The notes: generated by a model from the letters alone, not told the origin. Positions 27,101 through 40,319 are shown, counted from the stretch's first letter. The stretch: DNA of 64,000 bases from Sipunculus nudus (GCA_026874595.1 CM049309.1:16880576-16944575); one strand, 5' to 3'. Numbers and translations: made by a program.

Positions 27101-27451
27101 AATTCATTTTAACCTGATGTTTATTTTCAGAACCCCTATTAATGCTCACTTACCGGAAACGCGAACACACGGGACACGTTAACTTCGTGGTGCGGGGTGT
27201 TCAAACGAGACCTGAACCGGTGGTTGGTCTACAATGTGCGCCGCATGAAGCAAGACCTTCTATGCACTAACTTATTTTTGGTCCCTAATTCGCGGTTCAT
27301 TCGTGAATAGGTGCCCGTACATTTGTGAATATTCCATAATGACGCTGGATCAACACCAAATCAAATCGATTCTTCTTTTGCCCATTCCCGAAATGTCCAG
27401 AAAATTACACGAGATCCCGTTTATGATTTCGTGAGTTCTATTGTGAACAAA

Positions 27452-27932
27452 TACACACAATAAAGGGAATGATCGCATTCCCTCATGACGGAGGCAATGA
27501 AAACTAACACTATATAGATAATTTGGATATAAATTCTATCTATAAACCACAGCCGAATACCGTTCATCTAAGAGATGACAATTGCCTACAAGACCATCCA
27601 AAGACTAAAATTTATACTCCACCCCACTCACCGGCAATTTATAAAATAAAGAGAGGCAGTTGGCCTTTCCGGTATCACCAAGACAACACGCCTAACTGGC
27701 AAGGAATCCAAAATTGTAGGAGGATACCCCCCCCCCCCACACACACACACACCAAGATATTCCTTCAGAGAACATTAATTAAGGGAGCGGGCCGCTGGCT
27801 CCTGGCAAGTTAGTTGCCCTATGGGCAGTTGTCATGTAATCAATACTCTAATAACATCTATACCTAGGACATACTTCATATCACTTCTAATATGCCGACA
27901 CAAATGATGAAATGTTGTCGAACTTGGTTATG

Positions 27933-27934
<2 letters not shown>
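27452..27934 (+). repeat. Direct duplication, copy 2 (partner 25142-25597)
   Basis: Same ordered words as the first copy, with a C run and (CA)n inserted near 27728-27752. It is followed immediately by (AT)n. The 96-codon ORF 27523-27813 falls inside the repeat and crosses the C run, so I do not call it a gene. Confidence 0.9.

Positions 27935-27982
<48 letters not shown>
27934..27982. repeat. (AT)n microsatellite
   Basis: Pure alternating AT adjoining the duplicated repeat. Confidence 0.95.
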
Positions 27983-27985
<3 letters not shown>

Positions 27986-28478
27986 GCTGGTGAGCGCCTT
28001 AATTGAGTGGTATTGTATTTTGAACTAGATATGTAGTCAAAGACTTATTGTCAGAACAAACGCGGGCCCTATACCATTGAGTTTCCCAGTATCACAACCG
28101 TATGTAATCCCCTGAATTAAAATTTATTATGACCCATTTATTTTGATTCTTTTATATTTTCTTACAAAAAAAAAACCTATTGAATCAAAATCTCTTTATA
28201 CCTCTTTTTTGCGTAAAATTGCTAACAGACAGTCTACATAGTAATAAAAACATAATGGATCTTCGCCATCAGGCAAAGTTAAAATTAATATATACTGTAT
28301 TTGGAACTAATATATGTTTTCTTAACGTAGTGTGGGAATGCTCAAACCCATGCATAGTTTTCTCATTTCGTAATGTTAACGCTATACTTTAGGTGAATTG
28401 TACCGATGAATTATGGTAAATGTGCATACAGAAGTAAGTGTTTTAAAATCTGTGATCTGATAATTATACCAGTTAACC

Positions 28479-28619
28479 ATGGGTCGTTTCAAAAGACGAT
28501 CAAATACGAACGGCAGATCAGCACTTGATGTACCATCTGCTAGCACTCGTGCGTCCGTGATTACCAGTGATAGCTCGGCTGAAAGATCAAAGAATATTTA
28601 TATGCCACTTGAATATTGA
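28479..28619 (+). other. Small 46-codon ORF, unassigned
   Basis: ATG at 28479 is followed by an Arg/Ser-rich, Asp-containing 46-residue reading frame ending at TGA 28617-28619. A different frame then stays open to 28836. The composition looks more protein-like than most ORFs here, and the shift between frames could mark a decayed gene or repeat. No motif identified. Confidence 0.15.
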
Positions 28620-31600
28620 TTTCTGCGAGAAAGTTTTCAATGTTCATCCAGAGTGGGCGCACCACTCATATACATCGTGTCATATACATTTAAGGAAGAC
28701 CAGTAATATATATACGAAACTGAAATACCATCTTGAACGTCAGTTAGTCAGACGAACGCTGCTATTCTCCAGGCATGCCACCCTACACACCTGTCCCTCA
28801 CTCAGAAGGTTTGTGTTTTTGCAAAGAAATCAATAATGTATATGCGCGGAGGTTGAACCAGGCAGTGTTGTTTGGCGGCTCTTTCTCTGTCGAGGCTTTG
28901 TTCGGCCCCCTTTCAAACTTCTCTCAGTCATATGCTTACGTCTCTTAATCAAATATTAAAGGCTCAACACCAACATATTTCCCGAAAAAAATTTACCAGA
29001 GTAGATTATCATATCATTTATATCATAAAGACTTGTACAATAATGTTTCTTTTTTTTTTTTTTTTTTGCTTTCTGGTATCGGTTATTTAACATTTAGAAG
29101 GTAAAAATAAATTATATTCATAATTAATATATCGTTTGATTAATTAATTTGGGTGGAATATGAACGGAACGTTTGTCCTCTGGAGCTATTGTTTGGCCAA
29201 ATTTAATCAAATAATCGTGGAGGAAATCTTGGTTCCTTCCTGCTATTAAAACGTTCATAGATTGAGACAAGTACAGGAATTTATTTTCAACTGTATACAA
29301 TTTTGGAATATGGAAAACTGTTACGTTCAATATGAATTGAAAAAAAAATTGCTTTCCTCGATATGACAACTTTAAAACATATTGAATAAATATTATTTTA
29401 ACTGTAAATATTTTAAATATAAATATTTCAAAATAAATAGTCTTCATAGTTACAATTTATATTCGAAAAGCCCGCTGACCCAATGGTCCCGGCAAAGACA
29501 TGATGGAAACTTTATTCTGTAACTAATTACCGTAGTGTAACGCGTGGCAGTTGTCCGACTCGTGGGTATCAGATAGACTAAGAGTAACATCTCGGTAAGT
29601 TATGTTGTGGGTTCTAGGAATATCTCTATATCGAATTCCTCAGGACAGATCACTCCCCCTTTCCACCATTTCCAAAGTAGGTTAAATCCCAAGGGCTGTA
29701 AGGCCCCAAGCACTCACCTGATCTGCCGCCCTTATTTTGAACTCGCATGGTTTTATATTTAATGTGTACGCTGTGTTTCGCTAACAGTAAACACAATATT
29801 AACCATGAGCTTATGCATTATTAACACATATATGCTTTTGCATTCGTGCAGCTTATTATAATGGGATGCGGGTGATATGTTTCATGACCGAGTTCACATT
29901 TATTACAGTTCCATTAAGTTTCAATTTTTTTTGTCAGGGGCCGGGGGGGGGGGGGGGGCAGGCCCCGTCTTTTTCGACAAAAAGATCTGGGAAAAAAGAT
30001 ATTAGATGAATACCACTAAAAAGCGCTTGATTTTGCGTCTTCCGTCTGCCATCTTTTCCTTCACTATAATTTTTCATACGAGAGTTATGCCATTGTGTAA
30101 AGTCTATACAGGCACCTCGGCACACTTATTTAGATGTGCCAGTTTGCTGAAACCCCCTCCACCCATACCCAATTTTTTTAATCCTGTACCCGCCCCTGGT
30201 TGTTCCTGTGGATGCTCGGATTGTTGGTTGTTTGGTTAGTTTATAGGGCGATTTGTTGGTTTTATAGATGGTTTGTCTGTTAGCAACTTTACTTAAAATT
30301 CATGAACTCGTTGAGATATGTATCTGTAGGTGGTTTAGGGAAACAACAAGAAATATTCTGTTAAATCTTCGAGGTAATGTGGACCACTGTGTGTTTTTAA
30401 GGATGCCTTTACCTTCGCAGCTTATGTGTTCACTAATAGTAGTGACCGTAATGGCGAGTAGAACTAACCTGTGATCCAACCAAGGACTCGGTGAACAATG
30501 TCACACATTTTCTATGTAGGATACATCATGTGTTTATATGTATATGTGGTCTCATACGACTTGTTTTGAAAAATTTACACGACGTTTTGCTCCAGCTAGC
30601 AAGGGAATAAACGTTCTGAGGTGGAATGACCTTTAAATAATTTTACATGATAGATATAGGAATGATTATCGTAATCTATAGCGTTCATTTTGATGAAGAT
30701 CAGTTTACTGAGTGCTGAGTTGCTCTGTTTAGTGGATTGGACATAGACATCTGAAGTGTAAACAAAGAATAAATGAGTAGTTTTTTTTTTTTTCAAATAC
30801 AGAATATTTGCCCAGCCTATTAGTAACCTGTTTTAAACTCTTTTTATCTACATCATTAGTATGTAAGCAGGGTAAGCCAGAACTTACATACGTTCTTCAA
30901 ATAAGGCAGGTAAATAGCTGATTTGAATGTTTACCACTCGTTGTATTGTTACAACACAAATCCTGCAATCAATCAGGTAATCTCGTTTACTCTGTCACTC
31001 ATGAATGAACTTGGTCACTTGGGCATCCGTCACTCGTTTCAGTTGATAAACCCATGCAACACTGTTTAAAATATAGTTCGTCTCATTCATGGCTGTTGCA
31101 CGGTGTATATTGGACAAACTGGTTAGATGGAAATTGACAAGCAATACAGCAATAGAACAAGACTGAAAATGTTCCATTTTTAAACAGTTGCATTCTGTTG
31201 TCAAATTTCAATCGGGCATTTGCATTTTTTGTTACGGTTTACTGCAATCTGGGAGTAGCTTTACAAACTGAACAAATTCAGATATTCATACGCGTGGGTA
31301 AAGCCGTTTAAGCTGGTTCAGTTGGAGTTGATACTGTTCGAATAAAAAAAATCTCAGTCGTTCCGAGCAGTGTTGATTCAACATGAGTTTGTCCATGTTT
31401 TTGTTGGAACGTCAAGTAGCTCTGATTACAGCGTAGTGCTCTGTATTTATGAATATTTAACGCATTATATGGACACGTTTTTACATTAATGTCTATGCTG
31501 TCTTGTGTCCCATCGCCCGAGGTACCACGACATGTTGCCTAGCAACGATGACGCTTATCTTAATTTTGAAGTAGCTCAATCGAAAAGGGCCCCTTTGGCT

Positions 31601-32396
31601 TGCCTTTGTGTAGGAAATGGTGGTTGGCTTCCCCATTTTCTCACCACGTGTTACTAAGCTAATACTGCTCTACAAGGTTGGCAGTCGGAAGAAAGCTTTC
31701 CCTGGGAAAGTGAGAAGGGCAACAGTTTAGTTTAATAATGGATGACTCATGTATGCACGCCAAGTGCTACAATTGCTAACGTTTGTTCTGTGCCGTTTCC
31801 AAGTCACATGCCGCCCTGACGAGATCAAATATGGTTCACGTTTTAGTGAAACGAATAGTCTTAAATGTGTGTTTAACAGTTCTTCTATATAAAGCCTAGA
31901 GCATGCACCAGGGCTGGATCCACCAGTTGTGAAAATAGGGGAGGGTGTGTAGGGGCTTGTTAATTAATGTACTTCATTTGGTTTGCAAGCATTAGTGTCA
32001 CTTTTATGTCCTTCAGTATAAGATGTGAAAGGGCTCAAGGCGTTATGAATAGATAGGATCATATAGGAGAGGTGGCATATGATGCCCATAAAAGGAATAC
32101 GATCTGTTTTTGACTTGTCTAACAAGGTTTATGAATGACATCATTAATTATTCACACTAAAAAGCCCGAACCATTTAGGGAGTGTAAGTTGGCATATGAC
32201 GACCAGGATTATTTACAAATTGCCGAGTCAGATTAAAGACATTGCACTTCGCATGAGTAGGCTCAACTAGGATTAATGACTCTGGTAAGTTAATATGTCT
32301 AAATTATACACAATAAAATTAAGGTACAACTTTTTTCTGACTGTAAAATGTCTCTCAATGAAATAAAAAAAAAATCCTCACTTTATATTCCAATAT
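28620..32396. other. AT-rich non-coding sequence with homopolymer runs
   Basis: A T run is at about 29049-29068 and a G run at 29943-29958. No exon recognised. Short ORFs around 29-31 kb have no family features. Confidence 0.45.
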
Positions 32397-32414
32397 GGCC
32401 ACCAGATGGCGCTA
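32397..32414 (+). promoter_or_regulatory. CTCF-like binding motif
   Basis: GGCCACCAGATGGCGCTA matches the vertebrate and fly CTCF core CCACCAGRKGGCGC at every position. It lies in an otherwise AT-rich block. Function is inference; one isolated motif could also be part of a repeat. Confidence 0.45.
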
Positions 32415-32577
32415 ATTCAGAGCAAATGTATAAACCATGGATGATAGAAAGCTTAAGAATAGTTTTTAATTTAATTCATTTTCAGCTGCAGTTTCAGTTA
32501 TAATTATATGTTATATTCTTGTCGTTAAATCTGTGTAAGTATGATAAGAGTAGAAGTTTCAAATAACGAAATTTTCC

Positions 32578-32950
32578 AGATAGTCAGACCTATGATGGGT
32601 AGAAAACGTTTTCAAATGACGAACATTCCTCCAAATAGCATGTTCTATGATCTGTAGTTCCTTTTTCAATGACTAACATTTCTCACAATAGTCAGCCCAA
32701 TGATCTGTATTTACTTTTCAGATGACGAGCAATTCTCACAACAGTCAGCCCAATCATCCTTAGTTACTTTCTCGCATGACGAACATATCTCCTTATAGTC
32801 AGCCTTTTGAAACGTAGTTACTTTTTCAAATGACGAACATGTTCCACAGTATCAGCCTAGTGATCTATGGTTACTTTTCAAATGATGAACATTTCTCACA
32901 GTAGTCAGCCCAATTATCTATATATACGTTCCCAATGACGAACAAATCAT
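32578..32950 (+). repeat. Minisatellite, about 6 units of ~60 bp
   Basis: Each unit carries AGTCAGCC, then GATCT.TAGTTACTTTT, then CAAATGACGAACAT and a TCTCACA-like end. Copies differ by several substitutions and small indels. Confidence 0.85.
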
Positions 32951-35363
32951 GTCAAACACGGTATTAACTTTTCTCCTTTCAGATTCTAATATTGAAAATT
33001 CCTAATTATAACACAGGACGTAGTATAATGGAATGAAGTTTTTTTGTGGATTTCAGCTGGTTTGTACACATAGGGCTCGATATTACTGTAGAAAGCAAAG
33101 GGAATGCATTATTTCTATGTGGTATTTTAACTATCCATGCCCTTAAAAAAATGTTCGTAACTGCTCGTTTTGAGTACAGACTAAAACGTGGATGCCGCAA
33201 GGCGTATGTCGAAATTAATAGGTCACCACACTTATCCCCAGATTATAACATCATAGTTGGATTACCGTGTAAGGAGAATGATGCAGAAAGCATTTATGCT
33301 CAAACACGGAAAGAAAAATATTCGTCATGCAGAATGTGGCGAACATTTAAAAAAAATAGAATATGTCTGACATTTTAATAATTTTTATTCCAGGCAAATT
33401 TGTAACATATGAAATTTGAATTTTCCCATAAACGGGTACAAGTATTCAAAATTTTACACAGGTAATAAGAATTTGCTACTCAGATATGAAACTTTGACCG
33501 TACATTCAATAACATTTGGTCTTTGCTTTCGCGCAGATTACAGTTTCGACATAGATGGTGACTTCAAGGTGTAAATAATTCCATGTTTGACTTTACTTTA
33601 AAGTAAATCAGGGTCTGTTAAATAGATATGTATGATAACCCCCCCCCCCCCTACCTGTAATGGGAAGTTTACTATGGTTGATGATTTTATTTCTATATCC
33701 ATATTTAGGTATATTTTATAATGGGCTAGCCTTTTTAGGTCCTCCCGAAGGCAAATCTTGATTTTGTCTTTTATTTAATCTTTCCTCTTCCATGCATTTT
33801 CTATTTGCGCTACATCTCCAATTTTACTTATTTACAAGAGCTGAATATCGGGCGCAATATTGATAATAGGACACAAATTCCCAACTGATATTTAAGTTTG
33901 ACCTTCAAGATCCCATTATCGCTCAGTTGCGGGCGTGTGTTTTTGTGTGTGTGTGTTGGGGGGGGGGGGGGAGCGGTCGGAAATCTATAGTTAACATATA
34001 AGCGGCAGAACTGTGATGGCCGGCAGGTGTACACTGTGGCATTTGTCCATGTAGCAGATCAGACCGAATTCTAGATCAGACAGGCCGTCTTTTGGCAAAT
34101 TAATGGTGTGACCTTTAAATCTCACGTTACTGAACGGAAATGAAGTCAACTATTTCTGTGCATCCGTTTAATTCTGTTTCAACATCAGCTTGGTAAAACA
34201 ATGCAGTTTATACAATGTTAAATCGTGTAAAATACATTGAAAAATGACAAGATAATAAAAGTGGCTTACAACAAAATGATACAGCAAGATGTAATATTAA
34301 ACATTTAAATATGTAAACATGATATACAATGTAATTTTTGGTGCACCTACAGGAAGGGAAGATCAAGGAAAAACAGCAGAATACAGAATTAAATGTAAAA
34401 TACGACATATAAAGTAGCATTAAGACACAAAGGCTTTTAAACCTATCAGGTGTTATTTTTTTAAACCTTTAAGAAGTACTCCATGAGAGTCATTTAATGT
34501 GTTCCACAATTTTGTGATCACAAAATATATTGGAAATCCGGATCATTTCCAAATGCCAATGGGTTGTTCCTTGGGTGTTATTTTTACCGAAACCCACTTT
34601 TAGAAAATACGTACAAAACGTGTTAATTAAAGTGACTTACATGCAAAACAGCCAAATTACAAACAACCAAAGTAAGAAAATGACGCTCAAACCACGATAC
34701 CTCGCCGCTGGTGCATGGAGCTAAAAAAAAATAATATTTACTAAGTATAGGTGTTATCTCTGATTTAAATTTAGCAAAGAATTAAGTACCTTGAAGGATC
34801 AACACTTTTTTAAAGTAGAAAGCAGTAACAGGGTAAAAAGTTTCAAACTAGGTTTTATCTGAAAATTTAATTATACGTCTTAACCAGGTATATCGACATT
34901 TTCTTAGGTTATCTCTAAGTCACCTCGATGTTTATTTATTTACTTGACTTACTTTATTTATTCGACTACGCTTCTTTTCTCAGCATTGATACAGATGATA
35001 ACTAAGCGATAACTAAAACATAAATTCTGATTTAGAGAAATCTTAAGATGCAATTTTTTACAAAACCAAATATAACAGGAACTAATTTCTACAAAATCTA
35101 CGTTTTATTATATCAAATGTTGAACCACATTCTATAACAAAGTTATCCTATGAAATCTATATCCGAAAATCAGACTGAAACATTAATTTGGTTCCTATCG
35201 TTTATCCAGGGGTTTGGTCATAAAGTTGCTTCCTATCTAGTAATAATTTCCTTTCTTTGTGTAAAGGATTCAGTCTGCTTTAATTTCCGGCCTGAACTAA
35301 AGGGTTTATCGGCTCTTGTGTTTAAGGTACCATCGTGTTAAACTTAGGGTGAAATATACAAAT
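32951..35363. other. AT-rich non-coding sequence with poly-G/C runs
   Basis: A C run is near 33640-33651 and a G run at 33958-33971 after (TG)n. The 110-codon ORF at 33046-33378 has no recognisable domain or splice context. Confidence 0.45.
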
Positions 35364-35404
35364 CCAACCTAACCTAGCCTAACCTAGCCTAACCTAACCT
35401 AACC
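35364..35404. repeat. Short (CCTAA/CCTAG)n telomere-like tract
   Basis: Seven to eight pentamers CCTAA or CCTAG in a row; the complement reads TTAGG/CTAGG. This is the pentamer known from arthropod telomeres, not the TTAGGG expected in most lophotrochozoans, so it is probably a simple repeat. Confidence 0.8.
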
Positions 35405-35739
35405 GAAAATAATTAAATATGATTTATAATAATGGTTTTTCCTCTACCTAATAACACACAATTTTTCAGCTTTCCATATTTATTTGTTTATTGGCCTCCT
35501 TGATTTTTATGTTGTACACAGCCGATGCTTTTGTATCTGCCTTTAGAAATCATGTCGTATGAAACTAAAATTGATTAAGCTTTGTGTTATTTATGTGTGC
35601 CATTTTTTATTCATTATTTTTCTATTTTTCTTGTTTCGTTTTTCGTTTTATCCTTTATTTTGTCTTTTTTTTGTACATATAAAATGAAAAAAGAGAACCC
35701 TCGCTCAATATTTTAGCCCAAGAGTCAGTAAAACATTTT

Positions 35740-35779
35740 TTTTGTGTGGCCTTACTAGTTTTTGTGTGGCCTTACTAGT
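35740..35779 (+). repeat. Perfect short tandem duplication, ~20 bp
   Basis: The word TTTGTGTGGCCTTACTAGT occurs twice in immediate succession. Confidence 0.95.
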
Positions 35780-35939
35780 GGACACTGTATACATGTAATA
35801 CATGTTGGAACATGACGGATAATCACGTGGGAGGATAAGATAATTAATGATTGACCAAGTATACATCTTGGATAGAAATTGAAAAAATATCATTATTGAA
35901 TCATTTTGTTTTCAGTTATATGTTCGTATTTAGATGTAT

Positions 35940-36060
35940 ACCATGGCGAAGCGATCACCGGAAGTCCCCCCCCCCCCCCCGGAGGCCCGCAACTGAGCGA
36001 TAATCGGTGATCGGCTATGGAGTGTACCTTGGAAATAAGTTAAAAAATAAATATCCTATG
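35940..36060 (-). repeat. Inverted dispersed copy of the 26.7-27.1 kb repeat
   Basis: The reverse complement contains GATATTTATTTT, TTCCAAGGT and ACTCCATAGCCGATCACC, matching 26838-26890 in order. A C run lies at about 35968-35980. Confidence 0.6.
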
Positions 36061-36142
36061 ATTTAGGAATATTATTGTGTCCAAATCTCTGCTTTGAAAA
36101 TCAGCATTATGAAAAATTTAGCGGAACCATGGCTAATGGCAG

Positions 36143-36174
<32 letters not shown>

Positions 36175-37755
36175 GTGTGTGTTAAAAAAGTTAAATCGAT
36201 GGTTTTGCTCAATGGGGGACCTTAGTAGGTTCACCCAGAAAATAATATACCAAATAGGAATATAAAAATAAAATGATCAACCTCTATTAGCCTTCAAGGT
36301 GGAGGGGGAGGGGGCTTAACAGTCAATTAATCTTTCATACGATTCTGCATACATTTAACGAATTTGTAGTGTCTCCATTCACGAACTGGAAAAAGAGACT
36401 CGGGCTAAAAGGCACGATCTGGACAAGAACCTATAAAAGCAAATACCACCACTTAAGGGGGGGGGTGCTTTACCAATTTTTCAGGACCTTTCTTATGATA
36501 ACAGCCGGCAAAGCCTGAATCTCTGGCACTATTTCGGAGGGATCCGTCCAGAAATTTTTGAACATCTAGATTAAATGTTTAAAAAGAAGTTGTAAATGAA
36601 ATCTTCAAAATGCCGAGAATCTTAATCTCCCCTCAGATATGTAAGTTGAGACAGCCCATGCATGGACATACACGTAGAACTAATGAGAAGTGTTCATAAA
36701 TTCAGAGGAATGCAGTATTGTTTCCTTATTGGTCATATTTATACTGTAAGATAGTTTTCATATTCAGGCATTAAGTGTTGGACCACCGACTGATCTGGTG
36801 GCTTCATTAATTCCTGCTCAGACAGCTGAAGCCGTGACTTACATCAAACATTAAGGCAGCTCGGATGGCTATATTACCATGAGTTAATGGATTTTCTGGC
36901 CGGGTCTTACGTTCCTGGCAAGCATCACCTGAACAAGCCCCAATATGTTTCCTGCCAAACTTTTACATATCTTCCATATCCAGGCAGTATGGGGCGTTAT
37001 AACGTCTGTTATTCGTTTGGTCGTGAGTCAGCAGATATTGACTAAAACGCGGAAGGAAGCGGATCTGGAATAGACTTGTATTCTGCTCTTCATGAATGGG
37101 AATTTTCAACAGGCTTGGTATATGATTAGTGTATCCCTGTGTCCTCCGGGTTCAGCTTGTTATCTCCGCCCTGACCAAGGTCTGAAGTTGTTTTAGGGAG
37201 TCCACGCAGTGCAGTAGCTAAGGGCAAAAGCCCCTTGCTTGTTAAGATACGCCATTCGTACATACAACAGACGTTTCTATCGAAAACCATCAGTAGTACG
37301 GCTGCGGTGTAGTAGATTCGTTGTCTTGTCTAATCGATAGCCACATGAAGGGCGCGCTCAAGTCGCGGCTACCCCATTCACTTTCCACCTATACTGATGT
37401 ATGATAGCACCCAAAGGAGTTCGTGGATACCATCCTTTGCTTTGACTGACAGAAAGGTAAACAGGAAGTTCTCACAGCAGCGTACTTTCCTGTGCTGCAA
37501 CATACGGCAATCTGTTCCTTGTAAGGTCCAGCAACAATCAACATTTAACCTCAAACACCAATCGGTTTCTTGGATTATTAGGTTTATTTCGAAATACAGT
37601 AACCGGGCTGCCTTAAATTAAGGATTGTATTATATAGTTGGAGTACAGCTAATGCCGACCTTGTGTGGGATAAAACATTATGAGCAAGGTAGGCCATGCA
37701 GAGTTGTCCAGTTATATATTATGTTACAGGTGCTCTTTTTATTATGGGACACGGG
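36061..37755. other. Non-coding sequence, GC-richer toward the end
   Basis: (GA)n lies at about 36143-36169. From about 37100 the sequence becomes GC-richer and may be remnant internal sequence of an LTR element ending at the purine-rich word GGGACACGGG just before 37756. No retroviral-type domain is readable. Confidence 0.35.
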
Positions 37756-38428
37756 TGTAACTCCTGTTGTGGCACTTGTGTCTGGCCGAGAATTACATTC
37801 TATGTTTAATCCGTACTGGTTGAACTCTTGTTGTCGTGCTGGCTTGGGGCGAGATCACGTGTACACCATGGTGTGTAGAGGCACGGCGATGTTTTCTAGA
37901 GAATTCCTGAAACGCGTGTTTACTGTTGAGTAAGTCCTTATAGACTGTTCGAGAAGTGGAAAATTCTCGGCTTGGGGTGTGAAGGTATATAAAGGGACTT
38001 TGTTTTAGAACGGAAGAGCAGAGAGAGGAGAGCAGCAGAGCAGATTCCAGCGGACGCAGAAGCGAGTGTCAGGACCTTATCCGACAAATGCGGCAATTAC
38101 AGATTTTCAAAGACTTTCTCCTGGATTTTATGCGTTTAGACATCAGTTTACTATCTGGGTTGTTGCAAGAACTTTCCACTGGACTGTCATTCTCCGAGAG
38201 TTTACATTTAAAGGACTTATCGTTGTGATGGTGTTGGTATCCAGGCACTGTGCACATTATATTTCTATGTGATTGTATTGACTTGTTGCTATACCGCTGT
38301 TTTTCTGTATAATTGTATTGATTTAGTGTATTGTATTGTTTTAGGAATAATTTATGGTTATTTGTTAACAAAAAAACACTGACTTTTTTATTCATTCCCC
38401 TAGACATTTCACGCTGCCTAGTGTTACA
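37756..38428 (+). mobile_element. LTR-like segment (solo or truncated retrotransposon LTR)
   Basis: About 673 bp starting TGTAAC and ending GTTACA, a six-base inverted terminal match as in LTRs. It contains a TATATAAAG box at about 37986, followed by a GA-rich leader with repeated GAGAGCAGCAGAGC words, as in a transcription start/R region. The purine-rich GGGACACGGG before it would suit a polypurine tract, making this a 3' LTR. No primer-binding site follows and the flanking 5-mers differ. No coding region remains, so family assignment is not possible. Confidence 0.45.
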
Positions 38429-39948
38429 AATTCTGATTTTTCTCCATTACCAAATTTGTATTCATCACGCATACGTGATCTGTTTATATTAGGTTCCGTA
38501 ACAATTCAAGAACATTTAAAGATTAAGACAAATTAATCATTGAAATCGGTAGTCATGAATAGAAAGATGAAGGATGTAATTTTTATATGCTCTCTGAATT
38601 AAGGTTTCTTTATTCATCCATTAGAAAAAAACTAAAATTCAGAGAATTCAGAATGCATAATGTAGATATAAGCGCGAACCTATGCAGTTCAGTTGGAAAT
38701 TCTTTCAATGAGCGGCACTTTTCATCATTCGCTGCCCGGATAGGGTGCAAACCAGGTACCTAATGTTCATTACTTTAGCCGCTGTGACGATCTAATTTAC
38801 ATACTCTCTGACACATGAGTTTAGATACGGAGTTTCTCTTACTTCTATTCTCATGGCTACATTACTATTGGCAGGGCTCCAAGTATTTAATGAAACAAAA
38901 GTTCTCTGAAATTTCCCTGATGAAAATTCCATGATTATGATTTCGCCAATCACACCCTAGCTGATTCGTTTGGACATAGAAATAAAATATAGCGATCTGA
39001 CAACTTTCTCTTAGTGGCCAATTATATTACAAGTTTCCGATCTGAAGCATTTTTTTGCATGATTTCCAGGACGGCATGGAACCCTTTGTTAGAAACGTAT
39101 CATGCGTGCAGTTAGTATGTTCCAGAAAATGCGGCGTCAGCCCGTAGCGGATAAGATATTGGTGGGTGGGTCCCGGAAGTACTGGTCCCTGTACTTTCCA
39201 GGGCAGAACCTTTTTTGTAAGGGTCTCAAACCTATTTTTTTCGGACCTGAGGACTTTTTTAAAGGGACTCTCATCATACCTCCTGGCTTAGACCACTCTT
39301 TTTCCAACTTCCTGGATCTTCCCCTGCTCTATCTAGTTTTGGTTCAAATATAAGACGGCACAGGTTGTCTTGTTGAATCTAAAAATCACCAATCCCTGAT
39401 AATTACATGGCATGAGTATAAATGTATCATCGACTGAATTTGCCATGTAATGAATCTGTGGTTTGTGAACGAGTATCATACTCTCGAGCAAACTTTGGAC
39501 AAATACGCCCTGCCTGTTCATACGACTGTGCGTTTATTAAAATATCATATTCATCTTAAAGTGTTTGAAAAAAAATATTATTATTTGCTTACATTCAAAC
39601 CATTATTATATAAAACAATATATAAGTAACATAAGTATAACGGTCATTTCACCCGAATTCAAATCATGTTAAATTTGACGGGTTAATATTTCTTTAGAAG
39701 AATTCAAGTAACTTGTTCTTATGGGTTGTTTCAATGGATAATTCCACAAAAATGCATGCACTGAATGAACGCATCTCCTTGTCCATTTGGTATTAAAGGG
39801 AACGAGTTATTTCTAAGGATGGCCGTGAATGGCGTTATAATTCATAAATAAATCAATATTTTCAACCAGTTTTGAGATTGTATTTTATTTGTACGATATT
39901 TACCGTTTCGTTACATGACTATGTTAACCCTTTACTTTCTTCTTTCAG
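38429..39948. other. Sequence upstream of the first supported exon
   Basis: AT-rich, no repeats named. The last ~35 bases before 39949 form a pyrimidine-rich tract ending in TCTTTCAG, a good acceptor. Confidence 0.5.
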
Positions 39949-39991
39949 TGAGCCAGAAGAGGAGAACGATATGGGAGACGTAGCGGGGACA
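39949..39991 (+). CDS. Exon of a synaptotagmin-like membrane protein: acidic N-terminal segment
   Basis: A 43-nt exon between TTCTTTCAG and GTAAGT. It takes one base to finish a split codon, then reads E-P-E-E-E-N-D-M-G-D-V-A-G-T and ends on a codon boundary, exactly the phase the next exon needs. The internal ATG at 39970 has a purine at -3 and G at +4, so it may be the start codon, giving M-G-D-V-A-G-T. Otherwise the acidic residues continue from an upstream exon not found here. The segment would lie on the lumenal or extracellular side of the membrane helix in the next exon. The phase match is seen directly; the protein family is inferred. Confidence 0.6.
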
Positions 39992-40316
39992 GTAAGTCAT
40001 TTTATTACACTTTTACAACAAATGATTTTAACACTAGATAGGTTGTCTGAGCCTACACGTCTACCTCCGCTAGAGTCCTGTTCAAACTGTAATGGGTTCT
40101 ACACCTGATAGGCCTGTGTGTATCACTGATCACTAATATTTGTTAGATTGCAGCTGTAGGTCAGTTCCAAAGCAAAGATGGACTTTGAAAGAAATTAAAA
40201 TAAATTAAAAACATATTATGGTGATCCATAAAAAGGTCCAAAATTTAGGTGTTTTCTGACAAACCAGACTGTCAGCTTACCAACCAAGGTAAAAAAAAAC
40301 CTCTAAACCTTGAGTG

Positions 40317-40319
<3 letters not shown>

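Noticed and set aside
27523-27813. 96-codon ORF
   Set aside because: It lies inside a duplicated repeat whose other copy does not keep the frame, and it crosses a poly-C/(CA)n tract.
33046-33378. 110-codon plus-strand ORF
   Set aside because: No recognisable domain, no splice signals linked to other exons, overlapped by an opposite-strand ORF.
37625-37933. 102-codon ORF overlapping the LTR-like segment
   Set aside because: It starts outside and runs into the LTR start, with no retroviral motif.
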